A stretch of DNA of 64,000 bases, taken from contig NZ_JAHGUP010000042.1 in the NCBI RefSeq assembly GCF_001989995.2, forward strand, positions 33,227-97,226. Direction: 5' to 3'. Below the pieces are notes generated by a model. It did no database searches. It was not told where the DNA came from and saw only the letters and a list, made by a program, of their open reading frames with translations. This stretch comes from Vibrio anguillarum (GTDB lineage: Bacteria; Pseudomonadota; Gammaproteobacteria; Enterobacterales; Vibrionaceae). The position numbers and the translations under genes were made by a program. Below are positions 35,478 to 45,648 of this stretch, piece by piece (positions within the stretch are counted from its first letter, which is position 1; each line of letters opens with the position of its first letter).

Positions 35478-36965
35478 ATGAGTAAAGAAATTTTAGCGGT
35501 AGTTGAGGCGGTTTCGAACGAGAAGGCCGTACCTCGTGAGCGTATTTTTGAGGCGCTTGAAACTGCGCTTGCCACATCAACAAAGAAGAAACATGAAATT
35601 GAAGTCGATGTACGTGTTGCTATCGACCGTAAAACGGGTGAGTTTGAAACTTTTCGCCGTTGGTTAATCGTTGAAAATGTTGAACATCCAACAAAAGAAA
35701 TTTCATACGATGCAGCTAAATACGACGACGAAACAGCTGAACTTGGTCAATATATTGAAGATCAAATTGAATCAGTGACCTTTGACCGTATTACAACACA
35801 AACAGCAAAACAAGTTATCGTACAAAAAGTGCGTGAAGCTGAACGTGCGCAAATCGTCGAACAGTTTATTGATAACGAAGGTGAGTTGGTTACTGGCGTT
35901 GTTAAGAAAGTAAACCGTGATTCGGTTATTTTGGATTTAGGTAATAACGCTGAAGCGGTTATTTTACGTGATGACCAGCTACCGCGTGAAAACTTTCGTC
36001 CAGGTGACCGAGTTCGTGGTCTGCTATATGCTGTACGCCCTGAAGCGCGCGGATTCCAACTCTTCATTACTCGTTCAAAACCAGAAATGCTCGCTGAGCT
36101 ATTCCGTGTAGAAGTGCCAGAAATCGGTGAAGAGCTGATTGAATTGAAAGCCGCGGCTCGTGATCCGGGTTCGCGTGCGAAAATTGCAGTCAAAACCAAT
36201 GACAAACGCATTGACCCTGTGGGCGCGTGTGTCGGTATGCGTGGAGCACGTGTTCAAGCCGTATCGAGTGAGCTCGGCGGTGAGCGCATTGATATCGTTC
36301 TTTGGGATGATAACCCAGCTCAATTTGTTATCAATGCAATGGCACCAGCAGATGTTGCATCGATCATCATGGATGAAGATACGCACTCAATTGATATTGC
36401 TGTTGAAGCGGATAACCTAGCGCAAGCAATCGGTCGTAATGGTCAAAACGTACGTCTCGCTTCTCAACTGACTGGTTGGGAATTGAATGTTATGACGGTT
36501 GCTGATCTACAGAAAAAACATCAAGAAGAATCGATGGCTTCTATTGAAAACTTTATGAAGTACCTCGATATCGAGCAAGACTTCGCTGAGTTATTGGTTG
36601 AAGAAGGCTTCTCAACGCTTGAAGAAGTGGCTTATGTGCCAGTTGCTGAGCTACTTGAAGTTGACGGCCTAGATGAAGATATCATCGAAGCATTGCGTAC
36701 TCGCGCGAAGAATGCGTTGACCACGATTGCGCTAGCACAAGAAGAGTCTTTTGAAGGGCTAGAGCCAGCAGAAGATCTGCTCGCACTAGAAGGTTTAGAG
36801 CGTGAAATGGCCTTTAAACTCGCAGCGAAAGGCATAGTCACATTAGAAGATCTTGCTGACCAAGGTATTGATGACCTCGAAAATATTGAAGGTCTAACAG
36901 AAGAGCGTGCAGGTCAATTGATCATGGCAGCGCGCAATATTTGTTGGTTTAGCGAAGAAGAATAA
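35478..36965 (+). CDS. nusA: Transcription elongation/termination factor NusA
   Basis: NusA binds RNA polymerase, promotes pausing and intrinsic termination, and takes part in antitermination complexes. The 495-residue protein has the N-terminal polymerase-binding domain (about 1-130), S1 (about 135-200, [28 protein letters not shown]), KH1 and KH2 ([18 protein letters not shown] and [15 protein letters not shown]), and the acidic AR1/AR2 repeats of gamma-proteobacteria (about 365-495). It is expected to autoregulate the operon, which fits the tandem terminators upstream of rimP. Confidence 0.97.
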   Translation: MSKEILAVVEAVSNEKAVPRERIFEALETALATSTKKKHEIEVDVRVAIDRKTGEFETFRRWLIVENVEHPTKEISYDAAKYDDETAELGQYIEDQIESVTFDRITTQTAKQVIVQKVREAERAQIVEQFIDNEGELVTGVVKKVNRDSVILDLGNNAEAVILRDDQLPRENFRPGDRVRGLLYAVRPEARGFQLFITRSKPEMLAELFRVEVPEIGEELIELKAAARDPGSRAKIAVKTNDKRIDPVGACVGMRGARVQAVSSELGGERIDIVLWDDNPAQFVINAMAPADVASIIMDEDTHSIDIAVEADNLAQAIGRNGQNVRLASQLTGWELNVMTVADLQKKHQEESMASIENFMKYLDIEQDFAELLVEEGFSTLEEVAYVPVAELLEVDGLDEDIIEALRTRAKNALTTIALAQEESFEGLEPAEDLLALEGLEREMAFKLAAKGIVTLEDLADQGIDDLENIEGLTEERAGQLIMAARNICWFSEEE

Positions 36966-36989
36966 TTCTCAGCAAGGGGAGAGAGCGGC

Positions 36990-39710
36990 ATGACACAACT
37001 TACAGTTAAAGCACTGAGTGAAGAAATTGGTACGCCAGTTGACCGCTTGTTAGAACAACTTGCTGATGCAGGCATGAACAAAACGAGTTCTGATAACGTT
37101 TCTGATGATGAAAAGCATAAGCTACTGTCACATCTTAGAAAAGAGCACGGTGATACCACTGGTGACTCAGAGCCGACTCGTTTGACGTTGCAGCGAAAAA
37201 CACGCAGCACATTGAGCGTCAATGCCGGCGGCGGCAAAAGTAAGAATGTTCAAGTTGAAGTGCGTAAAAAACGTACCTACGTTAAGCGCAGTGCAGTAGA
37301 CGATGAAGCAGCACGTGAAGCGGAAGAAGCCGCGCAACGTGAAGCACAAGAATTAGCAGCGCGTGAAGCACAAGCAAAAGCAAAAGCAGAGCGCGAAGCC
37401 GAAGAAAAAGCAAAGCGTGAAGCCGAAGAAAAAGCGAAGCGTGAGGCACAAGAGAAAGCGAAGGTTGAAGCACAAACGAATGCAACAGCTAACGCGGATG
37501 AGAAAGCAAAACGTTCTGCAGTGAAACCAGAACTTTCTGCTGAAAATAAAATGAAGCAAGAAGCAGCGCGAAAAGAAGCCGAAGAGCTTAAACGTCGTCA
37601 AGAAGCCGAAGCATTACGTAAAGCTGAAGAGGAAAGTCAGCGCCAGCTAGAAATAGCACGTGAATTGGCTGAGAAGAATAAAGAGCGTTGGTCTGCTGAA
37701 GAAGAGAAAAAGGGTAGTATGGAAGAAAATACAGATTACCATGTTACGACTTCAACGTATGCACGTGAAGCCGAAGATGAAGCAGATCGCCGTGAAGAAG
37801 GTGCTAGCCGTAAATCTACGAAAGCCAATAAGAGCAAAATCTCATCTCAGGATGATAAGCAAGAGCGCGGTACGCGCCGAGGCAAAGCTCGTAAGGGTCG
37901 TATGGCTAAACCTGCATCGATGCAACATGGTTTTGATAAAACAGCGGTTGTCGCTAAGCAAGATGTTGTGATCGGTGAAACGATTGTTCTTTCTGAACTG
38001 GCAAACAAAATGTCAGTGAAAGCAACTGAAGTTATCAAAGTGATGATGAAGATGGGCGCTATGGCAACCATCAACCAAGTGATCGACCAAGAAACCGCGC
38101 AATTAGTCGCTGAAGAAATGGGTCATAAAGTTCTCATCCGCAAAGAGAATGAACTGGAAGAAGCGATCCTTTCAGACCGTGATAACAAGTTTGAAGCAGT
38201 GCCTCGTGCGCCAGTTGTGACTATCATGGGTCACGTTGACCACGGTAAGACATCAACACTTGATTACATCCGTCGCACACACGTTGCATCAGGCGAGGCC
38301 GGTGGTATTACTCAGCACATTGGTGCTTACCACGTTGAAACACCAAACGGTATGATCACCTTCCTTGATACTCCTGGACACGCTGCGTTTACTTCAATGC
38401 GTGCTCGTGGTGCTCAAGCGACAGATATCGTTGTATTGGTTGTTGCAGCAGATGATGGCGTGATGCCACAAACGGTTGAAGCGATTCAACATGCGAAAGC
38501 GGCGAATGTGCCACTTATCGTTGCAGTGAACAAAATCGATAAAGATGGTGCGAACCCAGATGGCGTGAAAAATGAGCTTGCTCAACACAACATCATTCCT
38601 GAAGAGTGGGGCGGTGAGAACATGTTTGTTCACATCTCTGCGAAACAGGGAACTAATATTGATGGCCTACTAGAAGCTATCCTACTTCAAGCTGAAGTTC
38701 TTGAGCTTCATGCTGTTAAAGATGGTATGGCGTCTGGTGTGGTGGTTGAATCTCGTCTTGATAAAGGCCGTGGCCCTGTAGCAACCGTTCTTGTTCAATC
38801 AGGAACACTACGCAAAGGCGACATCGTACTGTGTGGTCAAGAATATGGCCGTGTTCGTGCGATGCGCGACGAAACGGGTAACGAAGTTACGGAAGCGGGC
38901 CCATCAATTCCTGTTGAAATTCTAGGTTTGTCTGGTGTTCCAGCTGCCGGTGATGAAGCAACAGTGGTACGTGATGAGCGTAAAGCACGTGAAGTGGCAA
39001 ATTATCGTCAAGGCAAATTCCGTGATGTGAAGCTTGCACGTCAGCAGAAATCTAAGCTCGAAAACATGTTCTCTAACATGACAGCGGGCGAAGTGGCTGA
39101 ACTGAACGTGGTACTAAAAGCAGACGTTCAAGGTTCGGTTGAAGCCATTGCTGATTCACTGCGTAACCTTTCAACTGATGAAGTGAAAGTGAACATCGTG
39201 GGTTCTGGTGTGGGTGGTATCACAGAAACTGACGCAGTACTTGCAGCAGCTTCTAACGCTATCGTACTTGGCTTTAACGTTCGTGCTGATGCATCAGCTC
39301 GTCGTACTATCGAATCTGAAAACTTAGACCTACGTTACTACTCAATCATTTATCAATTGATTGATGAAGTAAAAGCGGCCATGAGCGGCATGCTAGCACC
39401 AGAGTTTAAGCAAGAGATCATTGGTCTTGCTCAGGTTCGTGAAGTATTCAAATCACCTAAACTAGGCGCAGTTGCTGGTTGTATGGTGACTGAAGGCGTT
39501 ATCAAACGTAATAGCCCTATCCGTGTTCTACGTGATAACGTGGTTATCTACGAAGGTGAACTTGAGTCACTACGTCGCTTTAAAGATGACGTACAAGAAG
39601 TGAAGAATGGCTACGAATGTGGTATCGGCGTTAAGAACTACAATGATGTTCGCGTTGGTGACCAAATCGAAGTCTTCGAAACAGTGGAAATTAAACGTAC
39701 ACTGGATTAA
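36990..39710 (+). CDS. infB: Translation initiation factor IF-2
   Basis: IF-2 is the GTPase that places fMet-tRNA on the 30S and promotes subunit joining. The 906-residue protein has two small IF2_N domains (about 1-50 and 315-370), a long charged Ala/Glu/Lys/Arg linker with 8-residue repeats (about 110-300), the G domain with G1 GHVDHGKT (414-421), DTPGHAAF and NKID, then domains II, III and IV. An internal ATG at 37719 (residue 244) preceded by AAGGG could start a shorter isoform like E. coli IF2-beta; this is only a suggestion. It follows nusA by 24 bp. Confidence 0.97.
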   Translation: MTQLTVKALSEEIGTPVDRLLEQLADAGMNKTSSDNVSDDEKHKLLSHLRKEHGDTTGDSEPTRLTLQRKTRSTLSVNAGGGKSKNVQVEVRKKRTYVKRSAVDDEAAREAEEAAQREAQELAAREAQAKAKAEREAEEKAKREAEEKAKREAQEKAKVEAQTNATANADEKAKRSAVKPELSAENKMKQEAARKEAEELKRRQEAEALRKAEEESQRQLEIARELAEKNKERWSAEEEKKGSMEENTDYHVTTSTYAREAEDEADRREEGASRKSTKANKSKISSQDDKQERGTRRGKARKGRMAKPASMQHGFDKTAVVAKQDVVIGETIVLSELANKMSVKATEVIKVMMKMGAMATINQVIDQETAQLVAEEMGHKVLIRKENELEEAILSDRDNKFEAVPRAPVVTIMGHVDHGKTSTLDYIRRTHVASGEAGGITQHIGAYHVETPNGMITFLDTPGHAAFTSMRARGAQATDIVVLVVAADDGVMPQTVEAIQHAKAANVPLIVAVNKIDKDGANPDGVKNELAQHNIIPEEWGGENMFVHISAKQGTNIDGLLEAILLQAEVLELHAVKDGMASGVVVESRLDKGRGPVATVLVQSGTLRKGDIVLCGQEYGRVRAMRDETGNEVTEAGPSIPVEILGLSGVPAAGDEATVVRDERKAREVANYRQGKFRDVKLARQQKSKLENMFSNMTAGEVAELNVVLKADVQGSVEAIADSLRNLSTDEVKVNIVGSGVGGITETDAVLAAASNAIVLGFNVRADASARRTIESENLDLRYYSIIYQLIDEVKAAMSGMLAPEFKQEIIGLAQVREVFKSPKLGAVAGCMVTEGVIKRNSPIRVLRDNVVIYEGELESLRRFKDDVQEVKNGYECGIGVKNYNDVRVGDQIEVFETVEIKRTLD
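37392..37463 (+). repeat. 24-bp tandem repeat inside infB
   Basis: Three consecutive 8-codon units encode [16 protein letters not shown] and REAQEKAK. They belong to the helical charged linker of IF-2. Copy number in this linker is known to vary between strains in many bacteria. Confidence 0.85.
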
Positions 39711-39762
39711 TTGACTGACGTTGCTGTATTGAAATAGACAGTAATCGGTTGTTGAATACACC

Positions 39763-39792
39763 ATGGGGGGCTGGGTTGAACCATCCCCCCAT
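39763..39792 (+). other. GC-rich hairpin between infB and rbfA
   Basis: ATGGGGGG (39763-39770) pairs with CCCCCCAT (39785-39792), followed by TCTTTC, which is a poor U-run. It may be a partial terminator or an RNase E/III processing point separating infB from rbfA-truB. Confidence 0.6.
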
Positions 39793-39815
39793 TCTTTCTA
39801 TATGTGAGAAAAGAT

Positions 39816-40232
39816 ATGTCAAAAGAATTTAGCCGCACGCAGCGCGTATCCCAACAGCTGCAAAAAGAACTCGCTATGATCATACAACGTGAAGTCCGCG
39901 ACTCACGCTTAGGTATGGTGACTATTTCAGAAGTCGAAGTGTCACGTGACCTTGCTTATGCAAAAGTGTTTGTGACGTTTCTATGCGTTGGTGAGCAGAC
40001 CCCAGAAAGCTGCTTAGCTGCGTTAAAAGAGCATGAAGTTCATATCCGCATGATGCTTGGCAAACGTATTCGCTTACGTTTGACCCCAGAAATTCGCTTC
40101 ACTTATGACAATACTTTGGTTGAAGGTATGCGCATGTCCAACTTGGTGACTGAAGTGGTCAGCAATGATAAGCGCAGACAGAAAGATGCAGGACGTGAAG
40201 ATGAAGCGTCTGCAGAAGAAGGGAATGAATAG
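39816..40232 (+). CDS. rbfA: 30S ribosome-binding factor RbfA
   Basis: RbfA is a cold-adaptation factor needed for 16S 5'-end maturation. The 138-residue protein [29 protein letters not shown] has the KH-like fold with [28 protein letters not shown] and [14 protein letters not shown], plus a short acidic tail. A GTG 12 bp upstream is in frame, but the ATG at 39816 matches the family start. Its stop codon directly abuts the truB ATG. Confidence 0.95.
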   Translation: MSKEFSRTQRVSQQLQKELAMIIQREVRDSRLGMVTISEVEVSRDLAYAKVFVTFLCVGEQTPESCLAALKEHEVHIRMMLGKRIRLRLTPEIRFTYDNTLVEGMRMSNLVTEVVSNDKRRQKDAGREDEASAEEGNE

Positions 40233-41183
40233 ATGGCTCGTCGTCGTAAAGGTCGCCCAATCAACGGGGTAATTTTACTGGATAAGCCAACGGGTATCTC
40301 CTCGAATGATGCCTTACAAAAAGTAAAACGTATTTATTTTGCAGAAAAAGCCGGACACACTGGCGCGCTCGATCCTTTGGCAACAGGAATGTTGCCTATT
40401 TGCCTTGGTGAAGCGACAAAATTCTCTCAGTTTTTACTTGATTCAGATAAGCGTTATCGAGTCATTGCAAAACTGGGTGAGCGAACCAATACCTCTGATT
40501 CAGACGGAGAGGTAGTGGAAACACGTCCAGTCAATGTGCAATTAAATACCCTGCGAGAGTGCATCGAGCGTTTTCGTGGTGAAACCGACCAAATTCCGTC
40601 AATGTTTTCTGCACTGAAGTATCAAGGCCGTCCTCTATATGAATACGCTCGTGAAGGCATTGATATTCCTCGCGAATCTCGAAAAATCACTGTCTATGAT
40701 ATTGAATTGATCCGTTTCGAAGGTGATGAAGTTGAAATGGATGTGCACTGTTCGAAAGGCACGTATATCCGCACTATCGTGGATGACTTAGGTGAAATGC
40801 TTGGTTGTGGCGCACATGTGACCATGCTGCGTCGTACTGCGGTCGCGAAGTACCCATATGAGAAGATGGTGACTTTAGAGCAACTTGATGCATTGCTGCA
40901 ACAGGCGCTGCGTGATGATGTCGCACCGAAAAATGTGTTGGACTCGTTATTGATGCCAATGGACAGTGCGGTGCAAGATTTGCCGGAAGTTAACCTTATT
41001 CCTGAGTTGGCAGACATGGTACAACATGGCCAACCAGTGCAAGTGTTGGGTGTGCCACTTGATGGCACAGTGCGCATGACCATGGGTGAAGAGAAACTCT
41101 TTATCGGTGTGGGTGAAATTGACCAAGATGGTCGTGTTGCGCCTAAGCGATTGGTCGTTTTTAGAGACGAAGAGTCGCTTTAA
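40233..41183 (+). CDS. truB: tRNA pseudouridine(55) synthase TruB
   Basis: TruB makes pseudouridine 55 in the T-loop of most tRNAs. The 316-residue protein begins [25 protein letters not shown] and has the catalytic-Asp motif [15 protein letters not shown]. It also has the [16 protein letters not shown] and [15 protein letters not shown] motifs and a C-terminal PUA-like domain. It is the last gene of the rimP-nusA-infB-rbfA-truB operon, translationally coupled to rbfA. Confidence 0.97.
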   Translation: MARRRKGRPINGVILLDKPTGISSNDALQKVKRIYFAEKAGHTGALDPLATGMLPICLGEATKFSQFLLDSDKRYRVIAKLGERTNTSDSDGEVVETRPVNVQLNTLRECIERFRGETDQIPSMFSALKYQGRPLYEYAREGIDIPRESRKITVYDIELIRFEGDEVEMDVHCSKGTYIRTIVDDLGEMLGCGAHVTMLRRTAVAKYPYEKMVTLEQLDALLQQALRDDVAPKNVLDSLLMPMDSAVQDLPEVNLIPELADMVQHGQPVQVLGVPLDGTVRMTMGEEKLFIGVGEIDQDGRVAPKRLVVFRDEESL

Positions 41184-41190
41184 ATAGCTA

Positions 41191-41219
41191 TTGCTTAACG
41201 TTGGGGATTTCCCTATAAT
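41191..41219 (+). promoter_or_regulatory. Sigma-70 promoter of rpsO
   Basis: TTGCTT, 17 bp, TATAAT, followed by a GC-rich discriminator (CCCGGC) typical of stringently controlled ribosomal promoters. The predicted start is near 41226. Confidence 0.88.
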
Positions 41220-41230
41220 CCCGGCTTCGC

Positions 41231-41260
41231 GTAGCGGCTGAATCAGAGATTGGCTGCTAC
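41231..41260 (+). promoter_or_regulatory. S15-binding hairpin in the rpsO leader (candidate)
   Basis: GTAGCGGC (41231-41238) pairs with GCTGCTAC (41253-41260) over 8 bp, including a G-U next to a G-C pair. The G-U/G-C motif is what S15 recognises in 16S rRNA and in its own E. coli mRNA. The hairpin lies 32 bases before the rpsO start, where S15 bound to it could control translation. Confidence 0.55.
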
Positions 41261-41292
41261 ACCTTTAAACTTACTCTTATTAGGAGAGCATT

Positions 41293-41562
41293 ATGTCTCT
41301 GAATGCAGAAACTAAAGCGGCAATCGTTGCTGAATACGCACGTGGCGAAGGCGACACTGGTTCACCAGAAGTACAAGTAGCACTACTAACTGCTTCTATC
41401 AACCACCTACAAGGTCACTTCAAAACTCACAAAGGCGATCACCACAGCCGTCGTGGTCTACTACGTATGGTTTCAAGCCGTCGTAAGCTTCTAGACTACC
41501 TAAAAGGTAAAGATTTAGGTCGTTACCAAGACCTAATCAAACGTCTTGAGCTACGTCGCTAA
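41293..41562 (+). CDS. rpsO: 30S ribosomal protein S15
   Basis: S15 is a primary binding protein of the 30S central domain. The 89-residue protein [33 protein letters not shown] and onward has the family signature from [29 protein letters not shown] precedes the ATG. It has its own strong promoter and autoregulatory-type leader, and its terminator separates it from pnp as in E. coli. Confidence 0.98.
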   Translation: MSLNAETKAAIVAEYARGEGDTGSPEVQVALLTASINHLQGHFKTHKGDHHSRRGLLRMVSSRRKLLDYLKGKDLGRYQDLIKRLELRR

Positions 41563-41575
41563 GATCAGTTTGTTC

Positions 41576-41602
41576 AGAAAAGGGGCTTTTAGCCCCTTTT
41601 TT
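41576..41602 (+). terminator. Terminator of rpsO
   Basis: AAAAGGGGCT (41578-41587) pairs with AGCCCCTTTT (41591-41600) with a 3-nt loop and a T-run. Confidence 0.92.
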
Positions 41603-41613
41603 GTTATCTAAAT

Positions 41614-41643
41614 TTGGCACAATCTCTCCTAAGTCGCTATACT
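41614..41643 (+). promoter_or_regulatory. Sigma-70 promoter of pnp
   Basis: TTGGCA, 18 bp, TATACT. The predicted start is near 41650, which coincides with the first hairpin of the pnp leader. Confidence 0.7.
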
Positions 41644-41649
41644 ACCCGC

Positions 41650-41776
41650 CGTTAAAGTGTGTTGTATGTACTTTAACGCTTCATACTCATAGCATTACAG
41701 TCACCGAAGTCGGCCAGCAGGTCGCGGCTATTAAAAGTAGCGTTCAGATACCAGTGGGAGCGGCAAGCCCAACGCT
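41650..41776 (+). promoter_or_regulatory. pnp 5' leader with RNase III-type stem-loops
   Basis: CGTTAAAGT (41650-41658) pairs with ACTTTAACG (41670-41678) over 9 bp. A second pairing, AGCGTT/AACGCT (41739-41744, 41771-41776), encloses a further structured stretch. In E. coli the long pnp leader stem is cut by RNase III and then used by PNPase to repress its own translation. The same layout is seen here, so the same role is inferred. The remaining 100 bp before pnp hold nothing else evident. Confidence 0.55.
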
Positions 41777-41878
41777 TTGTTTCCCGTGATATAGAGCCTA
41801 TTTTTACTAGTCGCGATTCGTAATGTCTTGAGTGTTATTTCATTCAATCTAGAGGCAACTCTAGAGCAAGGATAAACA

Positions 41879-44005
41879 ATGTTTGATAAACCAGTAGTGA
41901 AATCATTCCAATACGGTAATCATACCGTCACTCTAGAAACCGGCGTTATCGCACGCCAAGCTACATCGGCCGTTATGGTCACTATGAACGATACCGCGGT
42001 ATTCGTTTCTGTTGTTGGTAAAAAAGAAGCAGTAGAAGGTCAAGACTTCTTCCCTCTTACTGTTAACTACCAAGAGCGTACTTACGCAGCGGGTAAAATT
42101 CCAGGTGGCTTCTTCAAGCGTGAAGGTCGTCCATCAGAAGGCGAAACTTTGACTGCGCGTCTGATTGACCGCCCAATTCGTCCTCTTTTCCCTAATGCAT
42201 TTAAAAATGAAGTTCAAGTCATCGCGACAGTGATGTCTGTAAACCCAGACGTTCAACCTGATATCGTGACTATGATTGGTACTTCAGCAGCACTTGCTAT
42301 CTCTGGCATTCCATTCAATGGTCCTATTGGCGCGGCGCGCGTGGGTCACATTGATGGTCAATTAGTACTTAACCCTAGCATGACCGAGCTTGCAGTATCT
42401 CGTCTTGATCTTGTGGTTGCAGGTACAGACAACGCAGTGCTGATGGTTGAGTCAGAAGCGGATAACCTAACTGAAGAAGAAATGCTAGCAGCGGTTGTTT
42501 ACGGCCACGACCAACAACAAGCTGTGATTAAAGCGATCAATGAATTTGCTGCTGAAGTTGCCACTCCAGCTTGGGATTGGGTTGCTCCTCAAGAGAACAC
42601 AGTACTTAACAGCAAGATCGCTGAACTAGCAGAAGCTAAGCTTGTTGAAGCTTACAAAATCACTGAAAAAATGGCTCGTTACGACCGTATTCATGAAATT
42701 GCTGCTGAAGTAAACAAAGTAATTCTTGCTGAAGATCCTGAAGCAAATGCGAAAGAAATCCACACTATCTTCCACGATCTAGAGAAGACGGTTGTACGTC
42801 GTAGCATTATTGCTGGCAACCCACGTATTGACGGTCGTGAAAAAGACATGGTTCGTGCGCTAGACGTACGCACTGGTATTCTTCCTCGTACTCACGGTTC
42901 TGCACTATTTACTCGTGGTGAAACTCAGGCAATCGTAACCGCTACTCTTGGTACTCAGCGTGATGCTCAAATCATCGATGAGCTAACAGGTGAGCGTAAA
43001 GATAACTTCCTACTACACTACAACTTCCCTCCATACTGTGTGGGCGAAACTGGTTTTGTAGGCTCTCCTAAGCGTCGTGAAATCGGCCACGGTAAACTGG
43101 CTAAGCGTGGTATCGCTGCCGTTATGCCTTCAGTGGAAGAGTTCCCATACACAGTTCGTGTCGTATCAGAAATCACAGAATCTAACGGTTCATCTTCAAT
43201 GGCTTCGGTATGTGGTACTTCTCTTGCTCTGATGGATGCAGGTGTACCAATCAAGTCTTCAGTTGCAGGTATTGCAATGGGTCTTGTTAAAGAAGGCGAT
43301 GATTTCGTTGTTCTTTCTGACATTCTTGGTGATGAAGATCACCTAGGTGACATGGACTTTAAAGTAGCGGGTACTAACCAAGGTATCACTGCACTGCAAA
43401 TGGACATTAAGATCGAAGGTATCACCAAAGAGATCATGCAAATTGCGCTAAACCAAGCACAAGGTGCACGTAAGCATATCCTTTCTGTGATGGATCAAGC
43501 GATCTCTGGTGCTCGTGCTGAGATTTCTGAATTTGCACCACGCATTTACACCATGAAGATCAGCTCTGAGAAAATCAAAGACGTGATCGGTAAAGGTGGT
43601 GCTGTGATCCGTGCTCTAACTGAAGAGACGGGCACAACCATCGAAATCGAAGATGACGGTACAATCAAGATTGCGGCAACCGATAGCGCTCAAGCTAAAG
43701 AAGCGATTCGTCGCATTGAAGAGATCACGGCTGAAGTTGAAGTCGGCGCTATCTATACTGGTAAGGTCGCTCGTCTGGCTGATTTTGGCGCGTTCGTTAA
43801 CATTCTTCCTGGTAAAGATGGTCTGGTACACATTTCTCAAATCGCGGATCAACGCATCGAGAAAGTCTCTGATTACTTGAAAGAAGGCCAAGAAGTTCAA
43901 GTTAAAGTACTTGAAATCGACCGCCAAGGCCGTGTTCGTCTAAGCATGAAAGAAGCGGTAGAGAAACCAGCTGAAGAAGTTGTTGCAGCACCAACGGCTG
44001 AATAA
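41879..44005 (+). CDS. pnp: Polynucleotide phosphorylase
   Basis: PNPase is a trimeric 3'-to-5' phosphorolytic exoribonuclease of the RNA degradosome. The 708-residue protein has two RNase PH domains (about 1-215 and 310-545) with an all-helical linker. The active-site regions include [22 protein letters not shown] and the second-core [10 protein letters not shown]. It continues with KH ([21 protein letters not shown]) and S1 ([26 protein letters not shown]) domains. AAGGATAA precedes the start. It lies downstream of rpsO with its own promoter and a processing leader. Confidence 0.98.
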   Translation: MFDKPVVKSFQYGNHTVTLETGVIARQATSAVMVTMNDTAVFVSVVGKKEAVEGQDFFPLTVNYQERTYAAGKIPGGFFKREGRPSEGETLTARLIDRPIRPLFPNAFKNEVQVIATVMSVNPDVQPDIVTMIGTSAALAISGIPFNGPIGAARVGHIDGQLVLNPSMTELAVSRLDLVVAGTDNAVLMVESEADNLTEEEMLAAVVYGHDQQQAVIKAINEFAAEVATPAWDWVAPQENTVLNSKIAELAEAKLVEAYKITEKMARYDRIHEIAAEVNKVILAEDPEANAKEIHTIFHDLEKTVVRRSIIAGNPRIDGREKDMVRALDVRTGILPRTHGSALFTRGETQAIVTATLGTQRDAQIIDELTGERKDNFLLHYNFPPYCVGETGFVGSPKRREIGHGKLAKRGIAAVMPSVEEFPYTVRVVSEITESNGSSSMASVCGTSLALMDAGVPIKSSVAGIAMGLVKEGDDFVVLSDILGDEDHLGDMDFKVAGTNQGITALQMDIKIEGITKEIMQIALNQAQGARKHILSVMDQAISGARAEISEFAPRIYTMKISSEKIKDVIGKGGAVIRALTEETGTTIEIEDDGTIKIAATDSAQAKEAIRRIEEITAEVEVGAIYTGKVARLADFGAFVNILPGKDGLVHISQIADQRIEKVSDYLKEGQEVQVKVLEIDRQGRVRLSMKEAVEKPAEEVVAAPTAE

Positions 44006-44064
44006 GGCCACTTTAAGCTTGAGAAGCACGGCGCTTTAGTCGCCTTTTCAACATAAAGCATGAT

Positions 44065-44093
44065 ATAAAGGGAGCGTTATTCGCTCCCTTTTT
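44065..44093 (+). terminator. Terminator of pnp
   Basis: AAAGGGAGCG (44067-44076) pairs with CGCTCCCTTT (44082-44091) around a 5-nt loop, followed by T's. Confidence 0.92.
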
Positions 44094-44157
44094 CATGCCT
44101 AGATTAATGCGATACACCCACTTATCTTGGGCTTTGGGGTACACAGGAGTTTTATTT

Positions 44158-45078
44158 GTGAAATGGTTTCCAACGGCCGCATTGAGTGCTTTGATACTGA
44201 TAATGTCGGGCTGCGCGTCAACTCAAAATGACAATCAAAGTCAATGGGTATACCCTCCGATGGCAGTGCCATTGCAGTCTTCATTACAGCAACAAGTTCA
44301 GATAGCGCGTTTGACGCAACTGCTACAACGTACTGATCTGCCTGATGATGTGCGGGCCAAAATGTTTTATGAGCGTGGTAACAACTACGACAGTGTTGGG
44401 CTACGCACTTTAGCACGTTTAGATTTTGAGCAGTCACTCTCGCTTAACCCGGCGCAGCCTGATATCTTTAATTTATTAGGCGTGTATTACACGCAAGTCG
44501 CAGAGTTTGATGCCGCTTATGAGGCGTTTGATTCGACATTAGAACTTGAACCTGACAATTTTTACGCTGAGCGTAACAGAGCCATCGCACTTTATTACGG
44601 CGACCGTACAGAACTTGCGCTGGAAGAGATTCGCGCACATTATCAACATGACCCTAGCGATCCCTTTCGTGCATTGTGGCTATATATTATTCAAAGTGAA
44701 AGCGAGCCTTTGCAGGCACGTGTGGATCTCTTCAATCGCTATAAAGTTCGAGATGATCAATGGGGATGGCTCTTGGTTGCGTTAACGCTTAAAGAGATAT
44801 CGGAAGAGCAAGCTTTTAAGATGATCTTAGAAGAAGGCAGCGGTAATGCGATACAAGCACAGCGTTTAACTGAAGTCTATTTTTATCTCGCTAAGCGTTA
44901 CCAACAAGAGGGAAATTACGCGCACGCGATCGCCTTGTACAAGCTTGCGTTGTCATTTAACGTCTACGAATATGTTGAGCATCGATACGCTTATCTTGAA
45001 TTGGGGAAAATTTTCCAGCAAGTAAGAGCCGACTATTTAGCTAAGGCGAAATCAGAACAGCCAGAGTCTCAGCAATAA
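44158..45078 (+). CDS. nlpI: Lipoprotein NlpI
   Basis: NlpI is an outer-membrane lipoprotein with tetratricopeptide repeats that acts as an adaptor for peptidoglycan hydrolases and Prc. The start is GTG at 44158, eight bases after CAGGAG. It gives a 306-residue precursor with a signal peptide and lipobox-type MSGC (about residues 14-17). An ATG at 44095 is in frame but has no ribosome-binding site and sits right after the pnp terminator. TPR units are visible (RAKMFYERGNNYDSVGLRTLARLDFEQ, NLLGVYYTQVAEFDAAYEAFD). pnp-nlpI order is conserved with E. coli. Confidence 0.92.
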   Translation: MKWFPTAALSALILIMSGCASTQNDNQSQWVYPPMAVPLQSSLQQQVQIARLTQLLQRTDLPDDVRAKMFYERGNNYDSVGLRTLARLDFEQSLSLNPAQPDIFNLLGVYYTQVAEFDAAYEAFDSTLELEPDNFYAERNRAIALYYGDRTELALEEIRAHYQHDPSDPFRALWLYIIQSESEPLQARVDLFNRYKVRDDQWGWLLVALTLKEISEEQAFKMILEEGSGNAIQAQRLTEVYFYLAKRYQQEGNYAHAIALYKLALSFNVYEYVEHRYAYLELGKIFQQVRADYLAKAKSEQPESQQ

Positions 45079-45104
45079 ATACCTTGCTATATCCTTTCCC
45101 TTAA

Positions 45105-45132
45105 AGCCGCTGACTTTTTCAGCGGTTTTTTT
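45105..45132 (+). terminator. Terminator of nlpI
   Basis: CCGCTGA (45107-45113) pairs with TCAGCGG (45119-45125), followed by a run of T. Confidence 0.9.
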
Positions 45133-45160
45133 GTTGCTTAACGATCTAAAGATCCATAAA

Positions 45161-45181
45161 ATAGTTAGCCTTGATAACTAT
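45161..45181. promoter_or_regulatory. MarR-type operator upstream of the regulator gene
   Basis: A perfect inverted repeat ATAGTTA-N7-TAACTAT, 17 bp before the marR-type start codon. The same sequence recurs at 45618-45638 with 20 of 21 bases identical. The size and symmetry suit a MarR dimer, and the position suits autorepression. Confidence 0.7.
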
Positions 45182-45197
45182 TTAAATTTAAAAAACA

Positions 45198-45608
45198 GTG
45201 AAACTAGAAGCTAACTTAGAAAAATTAGAGCGTTTTAGTGCCAAAATCTGGCGTCGGTATAGCAAAGCTGATCCCATTTCACAATTGAGCTTTAATGAAT
45301 ATGATTACCTTAAAGTGATTCAAAGCTCTTCTTTGCCACTGCGCTTAACTGATTTAGCCAATGAGATGGAAGTGAGTAAACCATCGGTATCAAATATGGT
45401 TAAAAGGCTTAAAAATAAAGGGTTGGTTCAGACGGCACAATGCCAAGATGATGCGCGTTCTTACCGAGTTTCTCTCACCGATACTGCGCGTGAGCATTTA
45501 GCGGATGAAGCGAAAGTGTACGCTGTTGTCGCAGAGCAAGTGATTAAGCATCTCTCGGAAGAAGAAGCACTGTGTTTTAATATGTTGTTATCCAAAGTAT
45601 TACTTTAA
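45198..45608 (+). CDS. MarR family transcriptional regulator
   Basis: The 136-residue protein has the MarR winged helix: a dimerisation helix, then LRLTDLANEMEVSKPSVSNMVKRLKNKGLVQTAQCQDDARSYRVSLTDTAREHL (recognition helix SKPSVSNMVKRL and wing with D-R-S). It probably represses itself and the MATE gene that follows 40 bp later, because matched operators precede both. The start is GTG at 45198 with no recognisable ribosome-binding site, which may mean a leaderless or weakly translated message. The ligand is unknown. Confidence 0.88.
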   Translation: MKLEANLEKLERFSAKIWRRYSKADPISQLSFNEYDYLKVIQSSSLPLRLTDLANEMEVSKPSVSNMVKRLKNKGLVQTAQCQDDARSYRVSLTDTAREHLADEAKVYAVVAEQVIKHLSEEEALCFNMLLSKVLL

Positions 45609-45617
45609 TTTATTTAT

Positions 45618-45638
45618 ATAGTTAGCCTTGCTAACTAT
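45618..45638. promoter_or_regulatory. MarR-type operator ahead of the MATE gene
   Basis: ATAGTTAG-N5-CTAACTAT, the second copy of the operator. It starts 10 bp past the stop codon of the regulator gene and ends 10 bp before the preferred MATE start. Confidence 0.7.
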
Positions 45639-45648
45639 GGTGTCTGTT

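Noticed and set aside
41650..41776. Possible insertion sequence or CRISPR-like repeat in the pnp leader
   Set aside because: The inverted repeats are short, single-copy and match the expected pnp autoregulatory leader.
41601..41789. 62-codon ORF in the pnp leader
   Set aside because: It spans the pnp promoter and processing hairpins; transcription starts inside it.
44095..44157. Upstream ATG start for nlpI
   Set aside because: It has no ribosome-binding site, overlaps the tail of the pnp terminator and would bury the lipoprotein signal peptide 21 residues in.
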